Under the pieces are notes generated by a model. The model did not search any database and had not been told where the DNA came from. It saw nothing but the letters and a program-made list of their open reading frames with translations. From Clostridiales bacterium (GTDB taxonomy: Bacteria; Bacillota; Desulfotomaculia; Desulfotomaculales; VENG01), in contig JAIPEW010000014.1 in assembly GCA_021736985.1 (NCBI GenBank), positions 1 through 64,000 of the forward strand: 64,000 nt of DNA, written 5' to 3'. Positions 25,461-34,656 of this stretch are shown piece by piece. Each line of letters opens with the position of its first letter. Position 1 is the first letter of the stretch. The position numbers and the translations under genes were made by a program.

Positions 25461-25629
25461 TTATAACTTTACACCGGATATCTTTATTACAATATTGACA
25501 GGGCTTCAAAAGTTATTTTTCTTTTATTCGTCCGGACACCTTTATATTGTTTATAATGCTATATCCGGACACTATATTAACAAAACAGCCTTTACTCCTT
25601 ATGTGGAGCCTATTAAGACTGTCCGGACA
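25391..25629. repeat. Candidate parC centromere: TCCGGACA iterons
   Basis: The palindromic core TCCGGA followed by C/CA recurs at 25392-25398, 25450-25457, 25531-25538, 25564-25571 and 25622-25629, with a degenerate CCGGATA at 25474-25480. Spacing is irregular. The set covers the end of parM, the 150-bp gap and the start of the ParR-like gene. TCCGGAC is otherwise not a feature of this AT-rich sequence. It is the likely ParR binding site and promoter region. Confidence 0.7.
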
Positions 25630-26584
25630 AGGTTTTTAGAAAACCGTTAACATTTGCCCACTGCGGTTCAGGCAAAATCCTGGCAGCAGGGAATAGCGCT
25701 TCTAATGAAGGAAGCATTTCTGCGCCTCCCCCTGCAAGATATACTTTTTTTACAAACGCAAAGCGGTCGCCCAGTGCTGCCCCTACCTGGTCTGCTATTA
25801 CCCTGGCCACTTCATTACAGGCTTTTTGAAGAGCGCCGGAGAGATCCAGCTCCTTACCATAATAAGTAGTAATTCCGCACTCTTCTATAATTCCAGGTAC
25901 TCTTACTGCTGCAAGCGGTGCCCCCGTCCTATTTTGAAACTCTCTGGCGATTGAGTCGTGGACTGAATAAACACCTGTTTCAATACTGCCGCACAGGCTG
26001 GACACGGGTTTTATTTTCCCTCCCTGCACCTCTGCAGTAACGTAGTCGGTAGTCTTCTGGCCGATATCCACTAGAAGTACGAGGCCTTTTTGTGGCAGGT
26101 CATTTGTAGTAAACAGAGCCCCTGCTCCCTGCGGGTATACTACTACTCTGCCGAAACTTACCCTTTTAAAACTGTCACCGTTTAAAGAAACTTCGGCATG
26201 CATTTCTTCCAAATGCTTTTTTAATTCGTCTTTTTGCGAACGGTAATAGGCTACCGGGAGGCCTACCGCAAGTATAGCCCCTTGTTCAATTTCTAACTTT
26301 CTAGCTGCAGATAGTATCAGTATGTCGTGGTTTGGGTGCTTGTGTTTTTCTCTGTCCAGCGAAAAACTTACAGCCTGGCCTTCCTGCAGTGCAAGTTCCC
26401 CTACAAAGTAGTGATTTGCCATACCGCTGCAGTTGCGGATTTCAACCGTATAGCCTACCCCGTTGTTAGATAAGTCCGCCAGGGGAAGTTCCCTGTAAGG
26501 AGATACTACAGAAGGAATAATCAAACGGTCATCAGAATTAGCAGCTTTTACATGGCTGTACCCAACGTCTATAGCCATCTGCAT
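25613..26584 (-). CDS. parM: ParM/StbA-like plasmid-segregation actin homologue
   Basis: An actin-like ATPase that would polymerise and push plasmid copies apart. ATG at 26584 follows AGAGGAGC; the longer frame to 26668 overlaps the upstream gene. Motifs of the actin/Hsp70 fold are visible: phosphate-1 near the start (MAIDVGYSHVKAAN), phosphate-2 (LLVDIGQKTTDYV) and an adenosine motif (VYLAGGGAEML). Length of 323 residues is typical of ParM and Alp proteins. Its stop lies within the iteron cluster and the ParR-like gene follows, so order in the transcript is parM, repeats, parR. In R1 plasmid the centromere precedes parM. Confidence 0.88.
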   Translation of the reverse strand: MQMAIDVGYSHVKAANSDDRLIIPSVVSPYRELPLADLSNNGVGYTVEIRNCSGMANHYFVGELALQEGQAVSFSLDREKHKHPNHDILILSAARKLEIEQGAILAVGLPVAYYRSQKDELKKHLEEMHAEVSLNGDSFKRVSFGRVVVYPQGAGALFTTNDLPQKGLVLLVDIGQKTTDYVTAEVQGGKIKPVSSLCGSIETGVYSVHDSIAREFQNRTGAPLAAVRVPGIIEECGITTYYGKELDLSGALQKACNEVARVIADQVGAALGDRFAFVKKVYLAGGGAEMLPSLEALFPAARILPEPQWANVNGFLKTLSGQS

Positions 26585-26585
26585 A

Positions 26586-27287
26586 TTAAACCAGCTCCTC
26601 TCTAAAGTCAGGGTGAAGGGGTTTTGAAAGGTAAAATCCCTGTACAAACTTAATACCGGCATTTTCAACCTCGTCCAGCTGTTCCTGGGTTTCTACACCT
26701 TCAGCTATAACTGTTGAATTTCTTTCTTCTGCAATTTTTTTAATGTGGCTAACTACTGTTTTGTAATACCTCGCATTATTATAGCTTGTCATGCCCTGAA
26801 TTAATTTTTTGTCAATCTTGAAATAAGCTACCGGAACTTCACAGATATGAAAAAAATCTTTTGTTCCGCTGCCGACATCATCCAATGCAATCTGCACTCC
26901 TTTTTTTGTTAGGCCATCTACAGCCTTTTTGAAACTTTTTTTGTGCTCACTACCTATTTCTCCAACCTCGATTACTAGATTTGAAAAACAAAATTTGCTG
27001 CATATGTCCCTGTAATATTCAGCCAGTGTATAAGCACTGAAATTTATAAAAAGCATGCTGTTCATAGAAAACCTTTCAAGTGCTTTTAACGCACATACCA
27101 TCTCCAACCCGGGCAGACACTTTCTTTTTAATGCAGAAGTAAAAAGCCTATTAGGGTAATAATAAAGTCCCTGCGGGCCTCGACTCAGCGCTTCAAATCC
27201 AACAACTGTCCCGTCAATCAGGTTGTAAATTGGCTGGTACAGGGTAGTAACCATCTTGCCTTCAATAATTTTTTCTACTGACGTCAA
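26586..27287 (-). CDS. EAL-domain c-di-GMP phosphodiesterase
   Basis: A single-domain EAL protein that would hydrolyse cyclic di-GMP to pGpG in the cytoplasm. Catalytic signatures are present: FEALSRG (EAL motif), FINFSA (Asn), VIEVGE (second Glu), ALDDVGSG (Asp pair), FKIDKKL (Lys), IAEGVET (Glu) and VQGFYLSKP (Gln). The loop-6 motif reads DDVGSG rather than DDFGTG, a conservative change, so activity is likely. A TTG at 27287 is best placed behind AAAGGGGG. There is no sensor domain. It ends one base before parM starts, so the two are co-expressed. It may tune Tad pili, adhesion or motility of the host. Confidence 0.88.
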   Translation of the reverse strand: MTSVEKIIEGKMVTTLYQPIYNLIDGTVVGFEALSRGPQGLYYYPNRLFTSALKRKCLPGLEMVCALKALERFSMNSMLFINFSAYTLAEYYRDICSKFCFSNLVIEVGEIGSEHKKSFKKAVDGLTKKGVQIALDDVGSGTKDFFHICEVPVAYFKIDKKLIQGMTSYNNARYYKTVVSHIKKIAEERNSTVIAEGVETQEQLDEVENAGIKFVQGFYLSKPLHPDFREELV

Positions 27288-27314
27288 ACAAAATAACCCC
27301 CTTTTACTCAAAAT

Positions 27315-27345
27315 AAAAGACCCTGCTCTAAAAACAGGGTCTTTT
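27315..27345 (-). terminator. Intrinsic terminator after the giant PKD gene
   Basis: AAAAGACCCTG (27315-27325) pairs perfectly with CAGGGTCTTTT (27335-27345); the stop codon of the PKD gene is part of the stem base. A T-run is contained in the outer stem. Confidence 0.75.
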
Positions 27346-30300
27346 ATCTAGTATCTTTTTTTCTTACCTTAACCTGGTCGTAAATGTCTCCTTGAATTGC
27401 CATCGTAAGCGGTACTGTAATAGTTTGCGGGGCAATACTTGTCCGTTTTATCGTGGCCGTCACGTTATAGGTTCCATTAGGTGTTTCAATATCTGTCTTG
27501 TAATTACCGTTGAAAGTATTGAATTTATTGCTTAGCGGGTCTTGTGATGTTAAAGTTACTTCATCACCGTTGAAATAACTGTTATTTGGGAATTTTATTG
27601 TAACTTTATCTGCATATCCTTCAGTATCAATTGTTATATTTACGTTGTAACCACTGGGTGCTGGATCTGGTGTTATTTCACCTGAGCCCTGTAATGGAAT
27701 AACTACTTTTAAATCATGCCAAGTCCAGTCCGACCATTTTGCAGCTGCATAAGGGTTCGGTGGAGTATCCTTGACTTTTAATCCGATACTGTATTCACCG
27801 GCACCATTGTCACCCCACCCTGTATCTGCAAAAATTCCAGGCGGTTTAGAGGTAGTATATTCTCCAAGCAATGTGCCGTCTGATGTTTTTACTCGCCACA
27901 CTCTTTCTGTTATTCCTTCACTTTCTGGATCATAAGAATTGTCTGTATAAGTTACTGCACTATCTGCTGCAGCCGGATCAGGTGTTACACTAAATTGAGC
28001 TACTGGTTTTTTATTTTCTTTGACTACTTTCAATATTTCTTCGTGCCATGATGACCACAGTGCATTCATATTTGTTAATGAAGGCATATCTTTTACTTTT
28101 TTGGCTATTTGATAATCACCTAGTTCTATATCCTGTTCAACACAAGAACCTGTAGGATGATAGGTTACATCTGTACCTGTAGCATATAATTCATTATTTA
28201 CAAATACGTGAAGTGCAGAGTCATCTGTAAATGTTATTGATTCAGCCTTTCCTTCAATTTGTATTCCGTCCCAACCTCCATCATTAGCCCCGGAATTTGC
28301 AGAAGCATTTGTAGTGAAAAACCCGGATTGTACATTTACATCACTGCCTTCAAAACTTAAAGTAATTATTTCTGCGTTTTGCTTTGTCAGTTGTCCTTCT
28401 ACATGGGGGCTTGAGTGAAAAGTTATTAGGGTACTTCCCTTGTTTTCTTGAATAGAAATAACATTACCTAGAGGCCCCTGGTCGGGTAACTCGCCCTGGG
28501 CTATCTCATCAGCCCTTTTAATTTTTGTTACCAAATCTCTGGGTGTAAATGGTTTTCCGTAGTGCCACTCAGAACTCCCGTCTTTTTTCCAGCGCCAGCT
28601 TTCATCAACTATAGGATCACCGTCAGGGTCTGATGAATTGTCGGTATAACTTAAATCGCTGTTTACAGGTGCAGGATCAGGTGAAACAGTAAAATCTGCT
28701 ACCGGCTTTGCATTTCCTGGTTTAACATGTAGTGTTTGATAAAAAGGATCTGACCAGCTTTTTACATGCTTTTCTGTCGTTATATTGTAATACGAACTGT
28801 CAGGATCACCATATGCCGAATCTGCACTGTCATACATTTGAAAACTAAATTTTACTTTTGTATATCCCTGACCGGAGACATCTAAAGTATCTGAAAAAGA
28901 ATTACTGTCCCATTCATATAAAGACTCATAATCTTTTATAGTGTGCCATGAACCGTCTTTATAACCTTTAACAGGCAAATCGTCTGTCCATTTATCATCA
29001 TCTGCCACGGGAGTTCTAAAATCTATTGTTTTGATTGTTTCTCCATCAGGCGCGTTAAATTGCGGCATCCAGTAGGCATAATATCCATCTTCTTCTGAAA
29101 AATCTATATTTTGCTTTGTATGAGTTTTTTCTATAGTCTCACTGCTTTGATCTCTAACTTTTAATTCTATTTTATAGTCTCCAGGATCACTATAAGTCGC
29201 CGGGGGACTTGAATAAGTATTCCAGGCACCGTCCGGTTTCTTTTTCACGCGCCACTGTTTTTCGATAATATTATCTCCATCTGGATCATAACTGTTATCC
29301 ATATACTGCACGTCATTGTTTTGAATTACCGGGTTAGGTTTTACTTTAAATTGTGCTACAGGCTTCATATTTCGATTTGTAATATCTACAACTTTTGTTT
29401 CCCTGTATGACCAGACACCTTCATCGTCTTTTACCCTGAGTGAAGTGAGATATATTTTCCCTTGTTCAATATTATTTAATTTCCCTGGATTCCAGTCTGA
29501 TACTGACATATTAGTTATTTTCTTTTCTGTAGTTATTCTGTAGTAAGAATTATCATGGTCACCATATGCTGAGTCCGCATCATCTTCCATCCTGAATTTA
29601 AACTTAACTTTTGTATATTCTTGACCGGATACGTCTAAGGTATCTGAAATAGAACAGCTGTCATATTCATAAGAAGATTCATAACTCTTAATGACTTGCC
29701 ATGAGCCATTTTTATACCCCTGTACCGACATATCTCCATTTTCATATACTTCCCAATTGTCATCAGTTGCTTCAGGAGTCCTAAATTCTATTGTTTCGAT
29801 TGTTTCCCCGCTAGGTGCATTAAACTGCGGATTCCAGTAAGCATCCCAACCGTCTTCATCTGAAAAGTCTATATTATCATCTCTATAATTGTTTGTAGTA
29901 TAAGAATAACCACCAATCTCTTTCCATGCCCATTTTTTATTTGCTATTCCTTTGTCCGGTTCAGATTGATGATCGGGGTCATAAGAATAGTCATTGTACT
30001 GAACACCTGAATTTATTATTTTTTCGGTAGTTATCATATAATAAGAATTATCCGGATGACCGTATGCTGAATCTGCACTGTCGTACATTGCAAAATTAAA
30101 TTTAACCTTTGTATATCCCTGTCCTGAAACATTTATCGTATCCGATACTGGAGTACTACTCCATTCATAAGAAGATTCATAGTCTTTTATAGTGTGCCAG
30201 CTACCATTTCTATAACCTTTGACAAATAAATTATTTCTCCATTCATCATCGTCTGCCTCGGGAGTTCTAAACTCTATTGTTTTTATTGTTTCCCCGTTAG

Positions 30301-33300
30301 GTGCATTAAATTGCGGATTCCAATAAGCATAGTAATCGTCTTCATCTGAAAAGTCTATATTATAGTCTTGATAATTTTGCGTCTCTTTATCATAATTTGC
30401 ATTACAGTCATAAATTGCTTTAGGCCGTCTGTGAACATAGAGGTTTAATTTATCCTGCGGCATGTAAGACCATTCGCGGTATTCGCTAAATCTATCATCG
30501 TCTTTTGGATTATCTTTTGCCTGAAATACAGTTTCAAATTCTCCAGTCTTGCTAAAACTCGTAACCGGTGCCGGGATAAACATATCGTCATAGCTTGCAA
30601 CACCTAAACTTTTGTCGTAATAATCCGGGTGGTGAGAATATCTCCAGCGCCTCTGTATTTCCGGGTCACTTTCTTTATCTTTGTAATAAGTCTTATATTC
30701 TATTTCCTGCCCTTTAAGAATGTATTTTACTTTACTGCCCTGTTCTGAATTTACCTGGTTGACAATATAATCGGCCAGATTGGATAGATTGTTTGGCATA
30801 TCGTTGTTGTATACAAATTTTCCTCTATCTTTGTTATTGTCTACTACTTCCTGCGTCTGGCCCTTGTTACTATCCGAGCCCATAACGCAGTAATGGATTT
30901 TATCATCTAATAGACATGAGTAAATTTTAGAAGCTTTTTGAGGATCTTTAAAACCAGGGTATTCAGTATCGCTTATATTTACCAGGAAATGCTGCGCATC
31001 TTCCCGCCAATCAGGCTGCTTTAATACTTCGTCAAGTGACTGCTGGCTTTCTGTAGTTATTTTAACGTCTTTAAAGTATGCATAAGCCTGACTTACAGCA
31101 AAAGGCCCATAACCGCCCCAGGATATAGGGTCAGAATCGGTATAATCAATTTGTAAAGTACCGTCAACCCAGACTTTTATGTTATCATCAACAGCTTTAA
31201 TTTTTACGTGCTGCCACCCGTAGCTTTCATATTTGATATCTGGATTGTTAGTAGGAATCAATTTTTCTGAATACCCGCCGTTACTGAATGTCTTTTTGTC
31301 ATCACATGCAGGCCACCAGTCTCCGCCATCATATGGTACATTTACTAACTTGTATAATCCCGGATGATAACATCCACCATTACTAGTTCTTTTATCAATT
31401 GCAAAAGCATATCCAGTATAAGTATCGTTCTCTTCATCGTGCTGCATTCTAAAGGTAAATCCAACCGTGTCGTCATCTCCATGGAATACCCCTGCATCAT
31501 ATTCTATAGTCATATCTGTAGCGTTGTCCTGCTGCCAAAAACCTGTCCAGGCTACGTTTTCAGTAGTACCAATTGCATTTTCTCCGTCTTTAGTAGTTAA
31601 CTCCCACTGTCCTGTATCATTAGGGTAGTTTATCCAGTCTCTGAAAATAAAATCAGCATTGGCATCATTTGTAGAAAATGAAGAAGTTTCAAGGGATGTA
31701 ATTTTAGTATCAATATTATTGGCACTTAGTTTAGGCTCAAAATGCTGATTGATATTTTCGTTAAGGTTTGATAATAGTTCTTCACCTATTCGCTGGTTAT
31801 TTTTCGTCGCAAAGTAGTCAACTGATATATGCTTTGAATCACCGTGCATTATTTTAACAGTATGCTTTTTCTCAGGAAGGTTTTTTATTTCACAAAATAA
31901 ATCATTAGTGTTGTAAGTATCATACTGGCCGTAATAAGTTCCATCGACATATATTCTGGCAATGCCGTCATTGTCATCACCACCACTCAAGTCAACATAC
32001 ACTGCGGTACTTGGCTGGTTAAACGTTACCTTGCACCCGCCATCTCCCATAAGCCATAGTATAGCACCTGAACTATTTATACCCCATGAATCTTCCATTT
32101 TAGTTACTTCATCATTTTCTGCCTCTATAACTTCCTTGAATTCGCCACGGTTCATACCAGCATTTTCAATCCAATTAATCTCTGGACTTGGTGGTGAAGA
32201 ATTTACAGTAAATACTACATCAGCTTTTTTCTTATCGAATGAATCAAAGTTTACAACAGGCTGCCTGTTTAGTACTTCAACCTTTTTGTCAGCTAGAGGT
32301 TTGTCAGAAGTATTATCAGAAAGCCTGTCTCCTTCCGTTACAAACTGGGATATTGTCTCCTGACCGAAACTTTCTTTTATGGATAATTCAAACTTGTATT
32401 TGCCGACATCTTTAGTGTAAAGGACAGGAGTGGAATTGTTTCCGTCATCTAAAACTTGTTCAGTTTCATCGGAAAAACTGCCGTCATTATTGCTGTCGTA
32501 TTTGTAAGTCCATACCCTATGGGATATCGTATCCCCGTCCGGAGAATAAGAATTGCCTACTAATTCAGTTTTTGCTTTATTGTCATTGTCAGGATCTCTT
32601 AGTATTGAGTTGGTTACTCTAAAGTCAGCTTTTGGCGGCTTGTCCTGCATTACTGAAACAGTCTTTTTGTACCACTCGGATGTATGGCCTGCTTCGTTGG
32701 TTACTTTAAGCTTTACTGTATAATCTCCCGGTTTTTTAAACAGTACTTTTCTCTTAGATAAGTCTCCCGTGTTAACTACCTTTATATCGTCTTGTGTGGC
32801 TCCTACAGGCGTTACATATTCCCACTGCGCCTGATCCCAGATTATAGGGTAACGTTCAGAGCTCCGGCTTCCGCTTGCGTCAAATACCATTTTTCTATTT
32901 TGCTTCGGGCTGCCGTTCCATTCGTAATACGCTTCCGGAATTGCCGGTTTTACCGTTATGTTTTTAGTAGCCGTATCTGTCAGCCCGTATTGATCTTCCA
33001 CGGTTAATTCCACTGTATAATCCTGGTCTTTATCAAAATAAACAGTACTTTGTTCCCCGTCCAGCGTACCTTTCATTCCTTCCGGGGCTACTGACCAGCT
33101 CCGGCTGGCGATTGAGCCATCGGGATCAAATGAATCGCATTCAATAGTTAAATCCTGGCCCTGTACAATTTCGCCCGGCATATCAATCTCGGCTTCCGGC
33201 GGTTCATTCGAAACTTCTATGGAATCAACTTCAGAGTCCGTTGCACCGTCGTCGTCTTCAACGGTTAAGGTAACAGTGTAAGCCCCGGTTTCAGAAAAAG

Positions 33301-34567
33301 TCAATGTTCCTCCATTATCATCGAGGTTATCTGTTACCCCTGTACTCGGGTCAATTTGCCAGTTCACATCTACAATTGTACCGTCGTCATTAGATAAATT
33401 TTCAACATCAACTGTATCACCCTGCTTGCAATGACCGGGCATATCAAATTCGGCTGTCGGTTCTTCATTCGGGGGCGGGGGCGGCGGAGGTTGTTCCTCG
33501 ACAATAATCGTTTGCGTTGTACTGTCCGTTTTTCCCTGGTCATCTTCTACGGTCAGTGTTACGTCGTAACTCCCTTTCTGGTTAAAAGTTATAGTGCCAC
33601 CTTCAGTACCCAGTGTGCCGGAGTAACTTCCTTCTACATCCCAGTCAACATCTTCAATAATATGACCGTCACTGACACTTGAATTGTTTTGTATATCCAC
33701 GTCATCTCCGGCTGTTGTAGAAAAAGGCATATCAAAACTGGCGTCCGGGCCACTGGAAGGTGGTTCAGGGGGTGGTTGCGGAGGCTGCGTGCCTGAGCCG
33801 ACCGTAACTGTAATACTATCCGAAGACTTGCGCCCTACGTTATCCTCTACCTCTAGCGTAGCAGTATATGTCCCTGCGTTATTGAAAGTATTAGTTACTG
33901 AATCGGATAACCTGCTGGTACCGCCACCATAATCAACTTTTACTCCGTCAATTTTAAACTTCCAACTGTTTATCCCATTTTGACCTGCAGCGTAGCCACT
34001 GGCATATATTCGAAAAGTTTCAGTATCGCCTTCTTTAGTATTTCCATCATAGCTTATTCGTGCACTCGGCAGTGGAGTAGTTTGAATTTCAACAGTTTTA
34101 GCATTTGCGTCGTAATCCGGGACCCATGCCCCGCATAACTCGGCTAAATCTCTTATGTGTATTCTGTCTGAACTTCTACTGTTTGCCGAAAGAATTTTCA
34201 TTTCTCTATCTTTTTTATCATCTACATAACTTTGATTGCCTTTCATTAAATCTACCCAGTCATTTATTTTACTATCAGCAATGTAATTAAGAATATTACC
34301 TGTTTCATTAGTACTAGGTCTAAAATCATGGGCTATTGCCATATCTTTTGCAGAACCTCGTTCACTACCGTTTGCATCATTAACTGTTATATCCCAGTAA
34401 CCGTAAAAGTTTCTCCGTGTACCGTCGACATCTACCGGATCTCCCATGGATAAACTCCCCAGGTCAGTAGGATCACTAATAAATTGTGCTTGGGCTACTT
34501 GCAGTGGAACAAAGTTAATTAGCAATACAAAAACAGCAAAAATAGCTATTAGTTTTTTGGCTCTCAC
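27344..34567 (-). CDS. Giant secreted PKD-domain protein (2407 aa), probable adhesin
   Basis: GTG start behind GGGAGGGA. A signal peptide (MRAKKLIAIFAVFVLL ... AQA) is followed by a stalk-like copper-amine-oxidase-N segment (IRDLAELCG ... AKTVEIQ, about 130-165). At least five PKD-type Ig domains come next (about 165-650), each with YTVTLTVEDxxG-like ends. A carbohydrate-binding-like part and a concanavalin-like lectin domain (about 830-1150) follow, then a region with three near-copies of a 115-residue module (FNAPxGETIKTIxFRTP) mixed with more PKD domains. A Pro-rich linker (PPPPPPP) is present. No LPXTG, SLH or C-terminal membrane anchor is visible. The architecture suggests a long extracellular fibre or adhesin that could act with the Tad pili or in mating-pair contact. 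Confidence 0.85.
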   Translation of the reverse strand: MRAKKLIAIFAVFVLLINFVPLQVAQAQFISDPTDLGSLSMGDPVDVDGTRRNFYGYWDITVNDANGSERGSAKDMAIAHDFRPSTNETGNILNYIADSKINDWVDLMKGNQSYVDDKKDREMKILSANSRSSDRIHIRDLAELCGAWVPDYDANAKTVEIQTTPLPSARISYDGNTKEGDTETFRIYASGYAAGQNGINSWKFKIDGVKVDYGGGTSRLSDSVTNTFNNAGTYTATLEVEDNVGRKSSDSITVTVGSGTQPPQPPPEPPSSGPDASFDMPFSTTAGDDVDIQNNSSVSDGHIIEDVDWDVEGSYSGTLGTEGGTITFNQKGSYDVTLTVEDDQGKTDSTTQTIIVEEQPPPPPPPNEEPTAEFDMPGHCKQGDTVDVENLSNDDGTIVDVNWQIDPSTGVTDNLDDNGGTLTFSETGAYTVTLTVEDDDGATDSEVDSIEVSNEPPEAEIDMPGEIVQGQDLTIECDSFDPDGSIASRSWSVAPEGMKGTLDGEQSTVYFDKDQDYTVELTVEDQYGLTDTATKNITVKPAIPEAYYEWNGSPKQNRKMVFDASGSRSSERYPIIWDQAQWEYVTPVGATQDDIKVVNTGDLSKRKVLFKKPGDYTVKLKVTNEAGHTSEWYKKTVSVMQDKPPKADFRVTNSILRDPDNDNKAKTELVGNSYSPDGDTISHRVWTYKYDSNNDGSFSDETEQVLDDGNNSTPVLYTKDVGKYKFELSIKESFGQETISQFVTEGDRLSDNTSDKPLADKKVEVLNRQPVVNFDSFDKKKADVVFTVNSSPPSPEINWIENAGMNRGEFKEVIEAENDEVTKMEDSWGINSSGAILWLMGDGGCKVTFNQPSTAVYVDLSGGDDNDGIARIYVDGTYYGQYDTYNTNDLFCEIKNLPEKKHTVKIMHGDSKHISVDYFATKNNQRIGEELLSNLNENINQHFEPKLSANNIDTKITSLETSSFSTNDANADFIFRDWINYPNDTGQWELTTKDGENAIGTTENVAWTGFWQQDNATDMTIEYDAGVFHGDDDTVGFTFRMQHDEENDTYTGYAFAIDKRTSNGGCYHPGLYKLVNVPYDGGDWWPACDDKKTFSNGGYSEKLIPTNNPDIKYESYGWQHVKIKAVDDNIKVWVDGTLQIDYTDSDPISWGGYGPFAVSQAYAYFKDVKITTESQQSLDEVLKQPDWREDAQHFLVNISDTEYPGFKDPQKASKIYSCLLDDKIHYCVMGSDSNKGQTQEVVDNNKDRGKFVYNNDMPNNLSNLADYIVNQVNSEQGSKVKYILKGQEIEYKTYYKDKESDPEIQRRWRYSHHPDYYDKSLGVASYDDMFIPAPVTSFSKTGEFETVFQAKDNPKDDDRFSEYREWSYMPQDKLNLYVHRRPKAIYDCNANYDKETQNYQDYNIDFSDEDDYYAYWNPQFNAPNGETIKTIEFRTPEADDDEWRNNLFVKGYRNGSWHTIKDYESSYEWSSTPVSDTINVSGQGYTKVKFNFAMYDSADSAYGHPDNSYYMITTEKIINSGVQYNDYSYDPDHQSEPDKGIANKKWAWKEIGGYSYTTNNYRDDNIDFSDEDGWDAYWNPQFNAPSGETIETIEFRTPEATDDNWEVYENGDMSVQGYKNGSWQVIKSYESSYEYDSCSISDTLDVSGQEYTKVKFKFRMEDDADSAYGDHDNSYYRITTEKKITNMSVSDWNPGKLNNIEQGKIYLTSLRVKDDEGVWSYRETKVVDITNRNMKPVAQFKVKPNPVIQNNDVQYMDNSYDPDGDNIIEKQWRVKKKPDGAWNTYSSPPATYSDPGDYKIELKVRDQSSETIEKTHTKQNIDFSEEDGYYAYWMPQFNAPDGETIKTIDFRTPVADDDKWTDDLPVKGYKDGSWHTIKDYESLYEWDSNSFSDTLDVSGQGYTKVKFSFQMYDSADSAYGDPDSSYYNITTEKHVKSWSDPFYQTLHVKPGNAKPVADFTVSPDPAPVNSDLSYTDNSSDPDGDPIVDESWRWKKDGSSEWHYGKPFTPRDLVTKIKRADEIAQGELPDQGPLGNVISIQENKGSTLITFHSSPHVEGQLTKQNAEIITLSFEGSDVNVQSGFFTTNASANSGANDGGWDGIQIEGKAESITFTDDSALHVFVNNELYATGTDVTYHPTGSCVEQDIELGDYQIAKKVKDMPSLTNMNALWSSWHEEILKVVKENKKPVAQFSVTPDPAAADSAVTYTDNSYDPESEGITERVWRVKTSDGTLLGEYTTSKPPGIFADTGWGDNGAGEYSIGLKVKDTPPNPYAAAKWSDWTWHDLKVVIPLQGSGEITPDPAPSGYNVNITIDTEGYADKVTIKFPNNSYFNGDEVTLTSQDPLSNKFNTFNGNYKTDIETPNGTYNVTATIKRTSIAPQTITVPLTMAIQGDIYDQVKVRKKDTR
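28775..30375 (-). repeat. Three copies of a ~350-bp module inside the PKD gene
   Basis: Similar segments lie at about 28775-29120, 29530-29885 and 30030-30375. They share protein motifs SDTLDVSGQ, YTKVKF, DSAYG and the GETIKTI box. They are separated by PKD domains. The copies differ at many positions, so the duplication is not very recent. Confidence 0.75.
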
Positions 34568-34617
34568 AAGTCAAATCCCTCCCTCAGTAACTTTTATACA
34601 TCCTAAAAAAACATCCC

Positions 34618-34650
34618 ATAAAAAAATGAGCCTTTTTTAAGGCCCATTTA
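34618..34650 (-). terminator. Intrinsic terminator after the stalk-domain protein gene
   Basis: GAGCCTT (34628-34634) pairs with AAGGCCC (34639-34645, one G-T pair), followed on the minus strand by TTTTTTATGGG. It lies after the stop of 34657-35751. Confidence 0.55.
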
Positions 34651-34656
34651 ATGACT

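Noticed and set aside
25391-25629. TCCGGACA repeats as a CRISPR or replication origin
   Set aside because: Units are only 8 bp, irregularly spaced and palindromic, without spacers of constant size; no replication initiator gene is next to them. A partition site fits better.
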